Assembly: GCA_963855995.1 (NCBI GenBank)
Contig: OY979731.1
Span: 2,877,001 to 2,941,000 of the forward strand
Direction of reading: 5' to 3'
Source of the DNA: Muricea muricata
Taxonomy: Eukaryota > Cnidaria > Anthozoa > Malacalcyonacea > Plexauridae
DNA length: 64,000 bases
The notes under the pieces: model-generated
Database searches by the model: none
Seen by the model: the letters and a program-made list of their open reading frames with translations, nothing else
What the model was told of the DNA's origin: nothing
Shown here: positions 1 to 63,760 of the stretch, one piece after another
How positions within the stretch are numbered: position 1 is the stretch's first letter
How the letters are laid out: every line of letters begins with the position of its first letter
Made by a program: the position numbers and the translations under genes

Positions 1-155
1 ATAGTTGCAAAGACATTACCGTTCTTGTTTAAAATGTGCAAAAAAAGTTACAGACTTCCAAAGTTAAATGCAATATCCGCATCACGGGCTTTAGGACTTT
101 AGCCTGGGTTTGCACATTTGATTGTAAGTCTATGATGATGTAATAACCGGGGTTT
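1..155. repeat. Partial arm of a foldback element
   Basis: This stretch matches, with substitutions, the right arm of the foldback element at 10363-10839: the same order of an oligo-T block, a GTTACAG block, a CTTTAG block and a terminal block resembling GATTGTCTATGA. Only one arm is in the window, so the copy is truncated or continues to the left. Confidence 0.5.
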
Positions 156-612
156 ATGCTAGTTTTTAATTGGTTGAGAACTACGATATTAGCGAACAAA
201 CGCACGGCTGACGCAATTTTAACGATAAGCCAATCACAGCCGTTTCAGAGTTATCAGCAGCCAATAGCGTGATTTGTCTTGTATAGATCAAGATAACGTC
301 AAATGGCGTGCAAAAAGTCTTCGTCGCACTATTTCTATTCTGGCAAACATTTTTCACTTTTTTTATTATACAAAACAAATAGATAACATTTTGCCTTTGT
401 CTTCGCGGTCCACTTTTTGCTTGTCACATTATGACGTCATACCGTGTATCTAAACTGAACAGACAGCGGTAAAATGATAGTCTATTTGTTACTTTGATTA
501 AGATATCAAACTCGTCTTGACGCGGGAGTTTTATTAAATAGCTTGGTTTCTTGGCGACCTTCTCCCATGCTGAAATATAATACAAAATTTCTGAAATCTC
601 TCCTTTTTTCAG
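156..612. other. Non-coding stretch upstream of the first PAN exon
   Basis: No gene is recognised here. The last bases form a good 3' splice site, a pyrimidine tract ending in CAG at 610-612, so at least the right end is intron of the PAN-EGF-fibrinogen-like gene. An exon coding for a signal peptide should exist but was not found in the window. Confidence 0.5.
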
Positions 613-3278
613 CAAAATAAGAATAAGTGTAACCCAGTGAAACCCAATTTTAAAACAAATAATTCTATTTTAGATGTGTCACGTTTGAACTTCCATATCA
701 TCGAAGAAAGCACACAACCTGTTTACACGCTGTGTGGGCATCTTTGTGTAGTTCATCGTTTCTGTGTTGCGATCAACTACAAGGAAAAAGTTAATGGTAA
801 TGAACCAAACTGCCAGTTGACTAACACGAGGAAACATAAATTTGACGAAAACGCAACAGCGAAGGACAAGGTTTGGACATTTCGAAAAGTAAACGCGGAC
901 AGAAGCTTACTGGTAAGCACTCGTGATCGGTTAACTTTAGGGGGGGGGGGGCATTTTCTTACCATACTAAAATTTAGCAATACAAATTTTGAGTCGAATA
1001 AAGAAACAATTGCAATATACTGAACACAGTTGTAAAAATACAAGTCGAAATGTTGAAGGTCATAGTTAATCTCGATTTTATGGGTAACATAAGAGGACCT
1101 GCCGAGACTATTCTGTTGGAAGGAGTTTGTAGAAATATTTTCAAGCTTTAGCTAAGATCACCGGCTTATGAGCAACTGGCCCCAGATATGTAGTTTGTCA
1201 CAAAGCAATGTCCTTTCTTCCAGGCATCTTGCAAAGGAGAAGTCAATGAATGTCGCAATGGCGGAACAATGATCTGGGATCCAGTTAAACATTTCGCCTG
1301 TTTGTGTAAAGACGGATTCGGAGGAGAGCTTTGTGAAAAAGGTGTACCAGATATGAATGTTTTGTTCATTATGAAGAAAACTTTGAAAAGTATCGTACGC
1401 ATGCACCAATGCAATTGTTTTTGAAATGATCAAATTCGGGCCCGTTCTAGACGACGCATTTACATCCCGTCGAATGCAATTCAAACAATAGATGAGATGA
1501 ATCCCTTATTAATTCATTATATGTTGTTTGAATTTCATTCAAAATGCCTCGTTTGAAACGCTGCTGAATGGTCTGTCTTAGCTTCGCGTCGCTAATTTAA
1601 AGAATTTATTATTTAATTTTTCTACCTTTTTAACTGACCTTCTAGCGCTTTATGATTAAACATATAGTCTATTTCTTATTGATACACAATGACATGTGAG
1701 TCAAATCTAAACTTGAAGTTCACACTCGAAGCGAAGCTCGAATTTCTGGGGAATTATGCTTTAATAAATTTTATCCTGCATATGATTAACATGTAATCGC
1801 ATTGGCTCCTCGTAAAACTAAGGCTTAATTTCACTTGTGTTTAAACTTTTGGGTTTTCAAGTGTTTGGCCACCAATTTGTAGCTACTATCTACTATTTAA
1901 GTGTTCCCAACTGACCAAAACTTCGCGAAAACAGAACAGGGGTGTGTGTGTGTGTGTGGGGGGGGGGGGTTATTGCCTCGGTAGTGATATCACTGGTGGG
2001 GAAATAACACACTCCCCCCGGTTGCTTGTTATGAAAATACTAATTTAAAACATTAATTTGTCAATCAAATTGAACCTTAACCAATAGGAATTACGAGACA
2101 AAGAACTACGAAATATCATAGTTTATTGCCGGCTATTTAAAGCCGGTTTTTCACTAGGAGAATTTGTTCACGTGATGCGAAAACAGGAATTCACCAATGT
2201 AATGATAAGTTTGCTCGATTTTTTCAAAAGCTCGACTCTTTATCATTCTCATTATTTTACTAAATCAGGTTATGTTTCCAAATTTGCTATCTATTACGAG
2301 TGGACTGAATATTTTTTGTCATTGTAGATTTATTTGGTTCAAAATTATTTCGTGGAAAATCGTGCAAAGAAATTTTATACTGTCTGTATAGATTTAAGTG
2401 TTCCAATCGGACCAAAACTTCGAGAACAAAGAACAGGGGGGGGGGGTTATTGCTTGGTAGTGATACTACTGGTGGGAAAATAACACCCTTCTTGAAACCT
2501 TTTTGAAAAGCTCGACTCTTTATCATTCTCATTATTTTACTAAATCAGGTTATGGTTCCAAATCAGTGCGAGAATTTCGCTATTTATCACGTGCGGATTG
2601 ATAACCATTTTTGTTATTTTAGATTTATTCGGTTCAAAATTATTTCCTGGAAAGTCGTGTAAAGACATCTTAGCCAAATACACGTCCCCAGTGTCAGGAA
2701 CTTACTGGATCAAGCTTGCTTCCAATAAAACATTTCAAGTTTACTGTGACATGGAAACCCATGAGGGTGGCTGGACCTTGGTTTACAGCTACACCTTTAC
2801 AAATTACAACAGTTTTAACTCAACCAGTAATGCCGTCACCCCCCTTCCAAACTGGCCTGCCATCGACGCTAACGTTCCAATCTCAACCACACCTCCAATT
2901 AATGAGTCATCACTTGGGGCTGTTGACTGGAGTGTCTGGAAGGATATTGGAAAAGATTTCATGGTCAAATCCAACATAAACGATTGGATAGTTTGTCAAC
3001 CAAATGGCGGAAGTATTGTCACACAGAAAGAAGGATCACTAAACTGTCAAAACATAAAGAACGTGACGACAGCTTGTAGTGGTGTGGTGCCACATAAAAT
3101 TTGGTGGCATTGGAATGGACCTATTATACATACTTTTCAAAAACGCCCTTTTTTTTTGTTTTACTTTTTCAATGGAAAAACAGATTTGTACTGGCCAGTT
3201 CATGATCCTTGTGGGAGAGGAGAATCAAATCACAAGAAAGGAGTGAGTAATCCTGGTGGACAAATCTATCTTCGTTAG
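613..3278 (+). CDS. PAN/apple - EGF - fibrinogen-like secreted protein (5'-partial)
   Basis: Three exons splice in phase: 613-912 (100 codons), 1224-1341 and 2623-3278, together 357 residues plus a stop. Exon 1 follows a strong acceptor and encodes a PAN/apple-like module with spaced cysteines (CNP, LCGHLC, NCQL). Exon 2 encodes one EGF repeat (CKGEVNECRNGG, ACLCKDGFGGELC). Exon 3 encodes a fibrinogen-C-like domain (KSCKDIL, SGTYWI, FQVYCDMETHEGGWTLVYSY) that ends early at GGQIYLR. Exon junction phases are 0 and 1 and agree on both sides. This order of domains is common in cnidarian extracellular and skeletal-matrix proteins; a role in adhesion or matrix is inference. The signal peptide exon is missing, so the gene starts further left. 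The fibrinogen part is short and lacks the usual calcium-binding tail, so it may be a divergent family member. Confidence 0.85.
1899..2660 (+). repeat. Imperfect duplication around the acceptor of the fibrinogen exon
   Basis: Two segment pairs are duplicated. A block near 1899-2005, containing a poly-G run and TATTGCCTCGGTAGTGAT, recurs near 2398-2490. The block 2230-2395, containing the branch region, acceptor and first codons of the fibrinogen exon, recurs at 2511-2670. The offsets differ (about 500 and 281 bp), so the second copy was shortened. Confidence 0.75.
2328..2397 (+). pseudogene. Decoy copy of the start of the fibrinogen-like exon
   Basis: After an intact AG at 2326-2327 the sequence encodes LFGSKLFRGKSCKEIL, nearly the same as LFGSKLFPGKSCKDIL of the real exon at 2623. 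It then runs into unrelated repeat sequence at about 2380. It keeps the same phase, so it could be used as a cryptic acceptor, but it cannot supply the domain. Confidence 0.75.
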
Positions 3279-5690
3279 AAACAAAAACCGGAAGGTGCAT
3301 CCCAACGCTTTTAAAAATTGTGAGAATTGCAGATTTGCGCCCGAAATTCATACAAATTATTATTTTTGGAAGACAAAGAATATCGTAGTGCATGATATGA
3401 AGAAGTAGTTTAAAAATTTTGAAAACTTTCTCGTAACGGACGTTACTATGGCAACAATGACGTTCTCATGCAGATATTTAAATTCCATATGACACGAATA
3501 TTTGTATTTCACAATTACAGAATTCTTCGTGGGGTGATCATTGCAGTACAATTTATTTTTGAAAAACATGATGCTAAAGGGAATATTTGAACCCTTGAGA
3601 ATACGTGTCCGAGAGGGCAAAACTGCGCTAACCATGGGAACGAATTTGCACTAAAATGACGTCATAATGACGTCACTGCCTTTAACCCAAGCTAAATTTA
3701 ATCAATCAGTGGAGCCATTTAGGTTGCTTTTCGAAAATAAATTACACTGTGACAATCACTGCACAAATAATTCTACGATTTTGAAAAAAAGGAACATTTC
3801 TTATCATATGCACCTTAAGGTTTAGAGTAATTTAACTTGAAAATAAGTTCGAAGGTCACCAACTTATTTTAAGTGAAATTATTTTAAATTATCTTACTAG
3901 AAATGTTTCTATATTTCCAAGTACTGCTTCATGTCACTATGATTTTTGGCCAAAAAATGTCGTAATTATCCGGATTTCAGGCGCAAATTTACGATTGTAA
4001 CTTTTTTCAAAAATATAGAGAGCCACCTTAACATTCAGTTGAGGAACACCTGCAAACACTTGTTTGAGTGGGCTAAAGAAATCGGAGGCTTTCGTGATGT
4101 AAAAGTGAGGTGCCTGAAAAATAGATTATGAACCTTATGAAAGAGTCTCTCTAATATTCATCATGAAATTAATGAAAAAATTAACATAAACATCAGAAAC
4201 ACAATGCATTTCCAAGAATATCAATAGAATTTTCACAGTAAGTAGTTTCTCATCAGCCACCTCCAACAGGTGTTTGTGAATGTGCCCTTGTTTGATGTTT
4301 ATAACACATGTTATAATATCCAGCATTTGTAAATTCTCAACACTCCCAGCTAAGAGCTGTGTTGATATAACTCACCACGGAAAATTTCACGCAAGTCTTC
4401 TGTAAAAGTTTTTTATATTTTTCTGCTATATAATTGCATACAATTTCTTGTTTTTCTAATTTTCACGATGGCTGACGTAATTGGGTATCAATACAAAAAA
4501 TATTTTAAATTTCTTTTATAATATAGCAGAATATATAAAACAACTTGAACAGAAGAGTGACCTATTAGCCAATGAACGTTCAGAATTTACAAATGCTATA
4601 TTGTAATTCTTTAATATAACACGCAAAGTAATGACAGTACAGATGTAGTCATAATTTAAGTTGTAGTCGCAGTATACGGGGAATGGTTACTAGCGCCACT
4701 CAAATGATTTGTGTCCACGCATGTCGCGTTACTCATGTCATTACCATTATTCGACCACCAGTCAATTGTATTTTCTGGCAATAAGAACGCTGGACTGGCT
4801 GCTCACAGCAAGTAAACAGCATAATAATAGGGCCCTAACTAGCACTACCCCATTCGCTATACTGTGTTATTGTAATTTATGTAAATATAGTCATTTAATT
4901 AAAAGGCAGACTATATTTCGCACTAGTAAGGACTTTATGTTAGGAGGAACTGGATAAAGTACATTTACGGACAGTTGCTTATGGGTTACAGTAACTTATG
5001 GGTTGCAATATGTCGCAGTTGTTCCTGTCATAGGGTTAATTGAAATATAACGTAAGCACAGCAGGTTAAGGCATTAGTTGACTGTGCCGGAGGGAATGAC
5101 GGCACGTGCATTTTACCGGGGTGCATTGCGGGCATCAACAAAATGATTAAATAAATGCGGTGAAAAAACCTAACACACAAACACAACAAAACAAGAAATA
5201 ACCTCCTCTCTTACACTTGCCCTTCAACCATTTTGCTTCTCGAAACAATTCCGATCACAGTGCATTCTGGTAAGGTGTGCATCCTCCATCTTTTTCGCGG
5301 TGGTCAATTGTAGCAGAGTCATTAGTTGACGTTCCTGACTGTGATTTATAAAATATTTGTAATTTCAATGGTTTGGTGATATTTCAATGCATCAATGTAT
5401 CTGATAGGACACTTGCTGTCTGCTTGCATGTACTTCCATTTAATGCAATTTACTTGTGTATGTTATTGTGTAGTTGTAAACGTTATTATCCCGGGGCCAG
5501 GGTTACTAATTTCGCACTAGCGGAGTTCAAAGTCGTTGCTCGTGGTAGTTAGGTAGTAAGCTTTTGTTATGTCATGACGTCATCCTCACTGATCTCAACA
5601 ATATGGCGGACTATCATGAATGGCTAACACTGCTTGGCCAGATTTAAAATTTATTGTTGATTGATTAATCACGAATTCAACTGACAGCAA
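3279..5690. other. Intergenic stretch without a recognisable gene
   Basis: No conserved coding sequence was seen on either strand, including the expected C-terminal exons of CPSF3. It holds a dispersed repeat (about 3640-3830, related to about 27870-28110 inside the Mutator-like element) and a foldback at 4397-4555. Short ORFs here show no family features. Confidence 0.5.
4397..4555. repeat. Foldback repeat (MITE-like)
   Basis: Arms of about 34 bp, starting CTTCTGTAAAAG and ending with its inverse ending CAGAAG, face each other around an AT-rich centre. No coding content and no clear target duplication. Confidence 0.55.
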
Positions 5691-6289
5691 ATATCTAAGA
5701 CCCCGTTCACACGATACCGGTATGTGACTCTGCTGGTAAAAAATCATTACGTTTTCAACTGTTCACACGATACCAGTAGTTATTTCGCGTTTTGGTGTTG
5801 CGTTCACACGAAACCGGATCAATGTCGGATTTGAGTTTTTGTGTTTCTTATTTGAAGTTTGGGCCATTGCTGCTGACCATTTTTACTGCATGTCACGAAG
5901 ATGTTCGATTTCCCGCCACTCAATTATTATTAACTATTAGCATTAACCGTAATGAAACACTTACGGTTAGGCGTTCACACGTTAGTCTGACTGTAGAATT
6001 TCACTAGGGTTTCAAACTTTTACGGTACGTATAGTGTTTTCAAACTCTTACGGCTAGCATTACGGTTTCACACAATTTCATACCGGCATCGTGTGAACGC
6101 AACCCCTAAATGTAAGAATTTCATACCGTTTTCAAACTCTGCCGGTATCGTGTGAACGGGGTCTAAATTTGCTTTTTGCACTACAATATTTTGTATTTTT
6201 GCAAAAAGATTTGGCAACTTTCACAACCAACGAAGGGTGATCATTTATGATCTCAGGAATATGGCGGACTATCAGGAGTAGCAAACACT
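5591..6289. repeat. 41-bp direct repeat flanking a MITE
   Basis: 5591-5631 and 6249-6289 are about 80% identical and share the core AATATGGCGGACTATCA. They sit on both sides of the TAA-flanked MITE. The second copy is followed by a reading with stops (KKARTETKTTATRLLKRD) that faintly resembles the N-terminus of Harbinger-type nucleases; this is a weak impression. Confidence 0.5.
5699..6163. mobile_element. Harbinger-like MITE with TAA target duplication
   Basis: The ends are inverted (GACCCCGTTCACACGATACC and its reverse complement) and are flanked by TAA at 5696-5698 and 6164-6166. The 465-bp interior repeats variants of GTTCACACGATACCGG and TTCAAACTCTTACGG. TAA duplications and a GACCCCGTT-type end fit PIF/Harbinger. 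A shorter relative lies at 51495-51699. No transposase is encoded. Confidence 0.8.
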
Positions 6290-6523
6290 TAAGGCATCCA
6301 AAAAGGCGAGAACTGAGACGAAAACGACTGCGACAAGACTCTTGAAGAGAGATTAATTCTGGGAAAATACAGAGAAGCGCCAAGAATTGACTATGGCGTG
6401 AAACACAAGGCAAGTTTGTTGATAATACGTATTTATGCTTGTGTTTTGTTTAAAGGCCGGCGTAGCCGTACTCCTCCAGTCTATTCACTGTTTAGTCGCC
6501 CTGGATAGTTCAGTTTAACATAC

Positions 6524-58845
<52,322 letters not shown>

Positions 58846-59000
58846 CTTGTATAATATTTTGAGCAAATTCCATGTGTTCACGTGGTATGTATCCTGATTG
58901 TGATTGGCTAATTTCCCAGAATCTTCAAAATAATTGGTTCAAAATGCAAACCGGGGGAACTTCCAACTTCATCAATCGATATTCTTCTCCGAAGGAGGGG
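58846..59000 (-). promoter_or_regulatory. Putative CPSF3 promoter region
   Basis: An inverted CCAAT box (GATTGGC at 58912-58918) lies about 70 bp upstream of the ATG, near CACGTGG. No TATA box is apparent. A poly-G run begins at about 58988. Confidence 0.35.
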
Positions 59001-60457
59001 GGGGGGGAGGAGGCATGAAATTCGCTTAAAATGCTAATTACGCTGAAAGCTGTGAAAAACCTGTCAACTTTGAAGTCAGCAAAAATTTGTCAAATTTCTA
59101 TTAGGTCTGTTTTTATAGCAACACTCGATCAACAACAAATTACCTTTAATGAACGGATCTATTTCGCTCGCCAGCTTATCTGTTATTGACAAAAGTAAAA
59201 ATATTATTTTTTCTTGAAGCTCTAGGAAACGAAACAATTCAGCACTCTATGTAGTAGTAAGTTTACATTATAAATAATGTAATTTTAGTTTAGGTTTTCT
59301 CCAGTAGTAACACTGCAGGAATAAAAAGATATTATTCTCATTGGGTTGCTAAGGAATAAAATTTAGAACCAATAGAACTATCCAGACAAATGAAGTTAGT
59401 TCCTTCTGTAGTAACACTAGATAAATAAGGGACTGGTCATAAAGTATAGGGGGGGGGGGGGCTATAAGAATTTAATTATTAAAAGACTAAATTTGTGTGG
59501 CCCACTCCACATTTTCCTACAAATATACATGACCCACCCCCTATTAGGCTCTGGAAATAACAATGATCTCCCTCTCCCTCAGTGTTGGTGTTTACCAATG
59601 ATAACCGATTAAACTTTATAAAAATTCATTTCAAATATGTTACTGTATAAAAACAGCAAAGCGCAAAAATCTTTATTCACTGGCCGGTGACTATCACTTC
59701 AGAGACAGTGAATCTTGACCAATCAGAACGCAGAAAAATCAATGGTCACCTGGAAATTTATACAAAAATATGATAGCCGGAAGCTCGTATCAAAAGTAGT
59801 AGTAGTAGCAGTATAACTTTATTCACACACGCTGACCTCGTCAACTGCAGCTGATTTCCTAGAGGAGCGTGATCCACAAATAACTTTACATGATATGCAA
59901 GCATTAGAAGCTATTTACAAAAAAGCGCTCCGAAGTGAATGCTTTCATAAAAGGAAACCTATTCGATCTTGTTGGGCGGTTTAGAGCTATTTCAACGCAT
60001 TTTTGCAATTTACCCTTTGCCAAATATGCCTTATATAAAAATGCCTCTTTGTTTACTCAAAAATAGTGAAAATACTGGGAATCTCCAATTCTTGGAGATA
60101 ATTAATTGACTTTAATGGATGCTCTGGGGATGATGACCGAAGGTTGATGTGGCGATGTCATTGTGCTCGCAATCTTTTTAACACAACTATCGTTGAGAAC
60201 ATTCTTTTCGCATTTCTAAAGGCTGAAAGACTGGCCTTTCTAAACCAGTAAACACCATGGCAAGGGCTGATATTATTAACATATTTGTAAATCCGCTATC
60301 TTGAATGGGGTCTCTGCCAGGCGCTTCCCTGATAATTTTCTCATCATCTCCCACGTGTGTACGTGTGTCTGCTATAGAACATCAAAGCGCCGGGGACGAG
60401 GCTTACATCAATGTAAGATGATCTTTACTGGACCTCTAGGAAGGACAGTTTAGAGCT
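59001..60457. other. Upstream region with dispersed repeat units
   Basis: No gene recognised. A decayed unit of the 113-bp repeat lies at about 59280-59440 and a part of one at 60410-60457, which is the insertion site of the BEL element. A poly-G run is at about 59450. Confidence 0.5.
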
Positions 60458-60879
60458 TGTTGTGTCTCGTCGATCGAACGACAACAATAGTGCGCTGGCT
60501 TTTACACTATAATTTTCATTAACAAAACTGGTCATTACAATCCGTCTACTCATGCTCTATATATCTATCTATATTCCCAACATGCACCGATCATGCATTC
60601 CTGTTTTACCTAATCATTTTTATGTATTTTAACCAATCATAATCCTTATATATAATGAAGGTAATTTAATATCCATTTTCGACTTCTAGCATGTTCGAGA
60701 AGGTTTAATTTGCTCTACTCCTATTTAATTAATATGGGATTATTCTAAATGTTTTAAACGTAACATTTCCCCCTCTCGGATTCGAATTGATTTCAATAAG
60801 AATCCGCTATAAACATTTTACTTATCTTTCTGTCCGTATTCGTACGCTTCAAATGGCGAAACTCTTGTAATAGGTCTTC

Positions 60880-62950
60880 TTATTGTCTTGTCATTTTGTC
60901 CGCTGGGTTCAACTTAGTTGGAACATATCGCAATTGTTCTGGGTTGGTACTTTCGTGAATTTCACCTACACGATGGGCCACGAACGTTTTGTATTGCCGA
61001 CTGTGACCTTTGATCCAATAACCAACATTAAGACTGTCTATCCAAAATGTAGTACTTTTCGAATCGATTTCCATGGATTTGCATACTTGTCGAGTCAGTC
61101 TTACACCGATTAAAGCGCCCATCAATTCTAGCCGAGGAATGCTCATAGTCTTCAGTGGAGCCAATCTGGTCCTCGATGTGATCAATCGACAACTCACGGT
61201 TCCGTTTTCGTGCTCATGCCGAGCGTATACATTGGCGGTGTAAGCTTTCTGCGAGGCATCCGTGAACGTGTGAACGTGTGTGAACTTCCAGAATGGCTCT
61301 TGTGCTCTCTTTTAAGCATCGAGGAACTTTAATTTGTTGTAGCTTTGCCAGTTCATTAAACCACCGTTCCCACTTAGTCTTCAGACTTTCATGCAGGCAG
61401 TTCATCGTCCCATGCTATAGCTTGGAGCCAAGCCTGTTGCAACAGCAACTTCGCACGAATGATGAATGGAGCTAGGAATCCCAACAGTGGCGGATCCAGG
61501 GTAAGTCAAAATAAATCATAGCAGCTCAATTTTAAATTCAAAATAACTTTATAACAATGTCATAGGTTATGAGGTTCAAAAGAATAAAATCTAACCAATG
61601 AAGTTGCTTTGAAGGTGTTTTAAAACGTAAATGTATCGTAGAATGAGCAGTGGTAATTTATTTTGACATACGCTAGATCCGCCACTGAATCCCAATGGAT
61701 CAAACACCGTAACTGTCTTTTTCAGGACGTTCCGTTTTGTAAATTTGAACTCACTTGACGGCGAGGTATAAACGAAATAAAACGTATCATCTTTCGCTGA
61801 CCACAAAACTCCCAGTGTCTTCGTTGTTGGCAGTTCGTTCTTTTGTAGGTCAATCTCCGAGGCTCTATCACTTTCGGGTATGTCTTCGAGTACTTCCGGT
61901 ATATTAGATATCCATTTTCGTATGTGAAATCCCGCCTTGTCTCCCAACGACGCTAGCTCTTTTCTCATCCTTTTTGCCGTTCCTACATCTTTCATAGAAG
62001 GCATCAAGTCATCCATGTAGCAATTCTTCTTTACCGCTTCTGCTGCTAGTGGAAATTCGTTCCTATGTCTTTCATCATGGCTTTGCCAGACGTACTGCAC
62101 ACAAAATGGGCAATAACAACCGCCGAAAACAAATCGTAGAAATTTGTAAGTCTCAGGCTTCTTTCTCGTATCTAGATGTCGCCAGAGAAATCTGTGAAAA
62201 GGTCGATCTTCTTCTCGCAACTTCAACTGGGGATACATATGACTGATGTCCCCAACTAACGGAATTAATTCTTTTCTGAATTTTAGCAGGAAATCAACCA
62301 GGTTAGCCTGGAGTCTCGGAGCAGACAATGCTCCAGAATTTAGACTTTTTCCTTTAACTTGAGCGGACGCGTCTAAAACTATTCGTACTTTGGTAGTGGA
62401 ACGTTCAGGTCGGATCACAGGAAAGTGGGGAAGTAACCATTCGTTTGGTGGCTTAGGTTTATCATCTGGAACGCGACGTATATAGCCCTTTTGCAAATAC
62501 TCTTCGATAACCTTTTGGTATGCCTTTCTTACGTCATTGATCCTTTGTAATTTCTGCAGTTCGGTGGAATATAATCGTTTTTCGGCTTGACTTCGATTGT
62601 TCATTAAATTGGGTCGATCGCCTTTCCATGGAAATGCAACCTCATAATGCTCGCCGTCGAACATTAGTGACTCCGTGACTTTCTTCAGGGCCAACTTTTC
62701 GTCAGGATTTCATGCTATTGGCTCTGCTGAGGGTGGAAGAATTCCTATCATTTCCAGGTCCCAGAATTTCTTTACTAACGCGCTGAGGTTTTCAGATTTC
62801 TGACCTGGAATACGTGGCTCTTCAGCGATTCTCGCGCGATACGTGTAGTGAAATGGGGTTGTTCTCTCTTATTGGTAGGTCGTTTTGATCGGTCCCACAG
62901 CTGTCCATCCTAGCGGACATAAGTTGCGCAAGGCTCGTTCGAGAAGGTTT
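60880..62950 (-). pseudogene. BEL/Pao polyprotein remnant (reverse transcriptase and RNase H region)
   Basis: 61688-62694 holds an open reverse transcriptase part (KVRIVLDASAQ, PRLQANLVDFLL, VGDISHMYPQ, CYMDDLMPS). Upstream sequence to about 62950 also reads as BEL but contains a stop (EPIA then TAG/TGA-type break). After the nested MITE the frame continues in pieces (WFNELAKLQQIKVPRC at 61214-61405; SIPRLELMGALIGVRL and VPTKLNPADKMTRQ at 60880-61197). Frameshifts separate the pieces. Integrase is missing. Confidence 0.85.
61485..61687. mobile_element. 203-bp hAT-like MITE nested in the BEL element
   Basis: Ends CAGTGGCGGATCCAG and, inverted, CTAGATCCGCCACTG. AATCCCAA is duplicated at 61477-61484 and 61688-61695. 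CAGTGGCGGATC-type ends with an 8-bp duplication are typical of hAT MITEs. It interrupts the BEL frame after DPLGF. Confidence 0.92.
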
Positions 62951-63009
62951 AATTTGCTCTATTCGTATTTAATTAATATGTGATTATTCTAAATGTTTTG
63001 AACGTGACA

Positions 63010-63760
63010 GAGCTGATAGCTAGAGCTTTTTATCATAAACAAATTTAGCTTAGGAAAGGTTTCCTCCTGTAACACTTGGTCAGTATCTGATTGCCAATGT
63101 AAGATGATCCTTACTACACTTCTAGGAAGAACTGTTTAGAGGGTCGTACCTGGGTATTTTCGTGATGCGTGATCAAATCATCTTATTTACCGAGAAACGT
63201 GATTTTAAAAAATATTCCTCGTGATCCGTGACGCATACTGTATGTTCCGTAACCCGATATTCGCGATTTTAATCCTTCTTTTGCGTGATTTTAGACTTTT
63301 AAGGTCTTTCAAGACTTTTAATTCCCATTGTGTGATTTTTTGTATGGTCTGTCTATCGAGATATCTGTCTTAGCTGTTTATTTATGTACAGAACCTTTGT
63401 AGACACCCGTAATCACCATACTCGTGATGCGACCATTTTTTAGCCCGTGAACCGTGACAACCCCCCCCCCCCTGCACGACCCTCGTAGAACTTCCTATTA
63501 TAAGTTAGCTTAGGTAAGGTATATAAAGTTAGCTTAGGTAAGGTTTTCTGCTGTAACGCTAGGTCAATATAGGATTATAGTTACTGGGCTTGAACTCAAA
63601 TTAGGCCCACTTCAAGAATAGCTAAAACAGTTTGGCTTCCAATCATGCACCAGGCGAAATAACACGCCGCATTAGTGCAAACCTCTTTAAGTTAGTTTAA
63701 GTTAGTTTTGTTTGGGTTTCCTCCTGAAGTAACACTAGATCGATAAATAGAGAATACTAC
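63010..63760. repeat. Dispersed units of the 113-bp repeat
   Basis: Partial units with GTTTCCTCCTGTAACACT and CTTCTAGGAAGAAC-like motifs at 63010-63150, around 63500-63570 and 63670-63750, separated by other DNA including a poly-C run at about 63463. No gene was seen up to the window end. Confidence 0.65.

Larger units (their letters stand above)
60458..63009 (-). mobile_element. BEL/Pao retrotransposon, internally deleted
   Basis: The 3' LTR is 60458-60765 (TGTTGTGTC...AACGTAACA on the plus strand). A matching LTR end of about 73 bp lies at 62937-63009. GAGCT is duplicated at 60453-60457 and 63010-63014, and without the element a continuous 113-bp repeat unit is restored. The rest of the 5' LTR, gag and protease are deleted: the LTR end joins directly to the region before the reverse transcriptase. 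Confidence 0.85.

Noticed and set aside
1158..1484. Minus-strand ORFs of 82-108 codons at the EGF exon
   Set aside because: They are antisense to the EGF exon (1224-1341), which has conserved cysteines and matching splice phases on the plus strand.
3279..6520. Expected C-terminal exons of CPSF3
   Set aside because: I looked for the conserved W-x-A-N-P and later motifs on the minus strand and saw none. They may be lost, too diverged, or outside the window.
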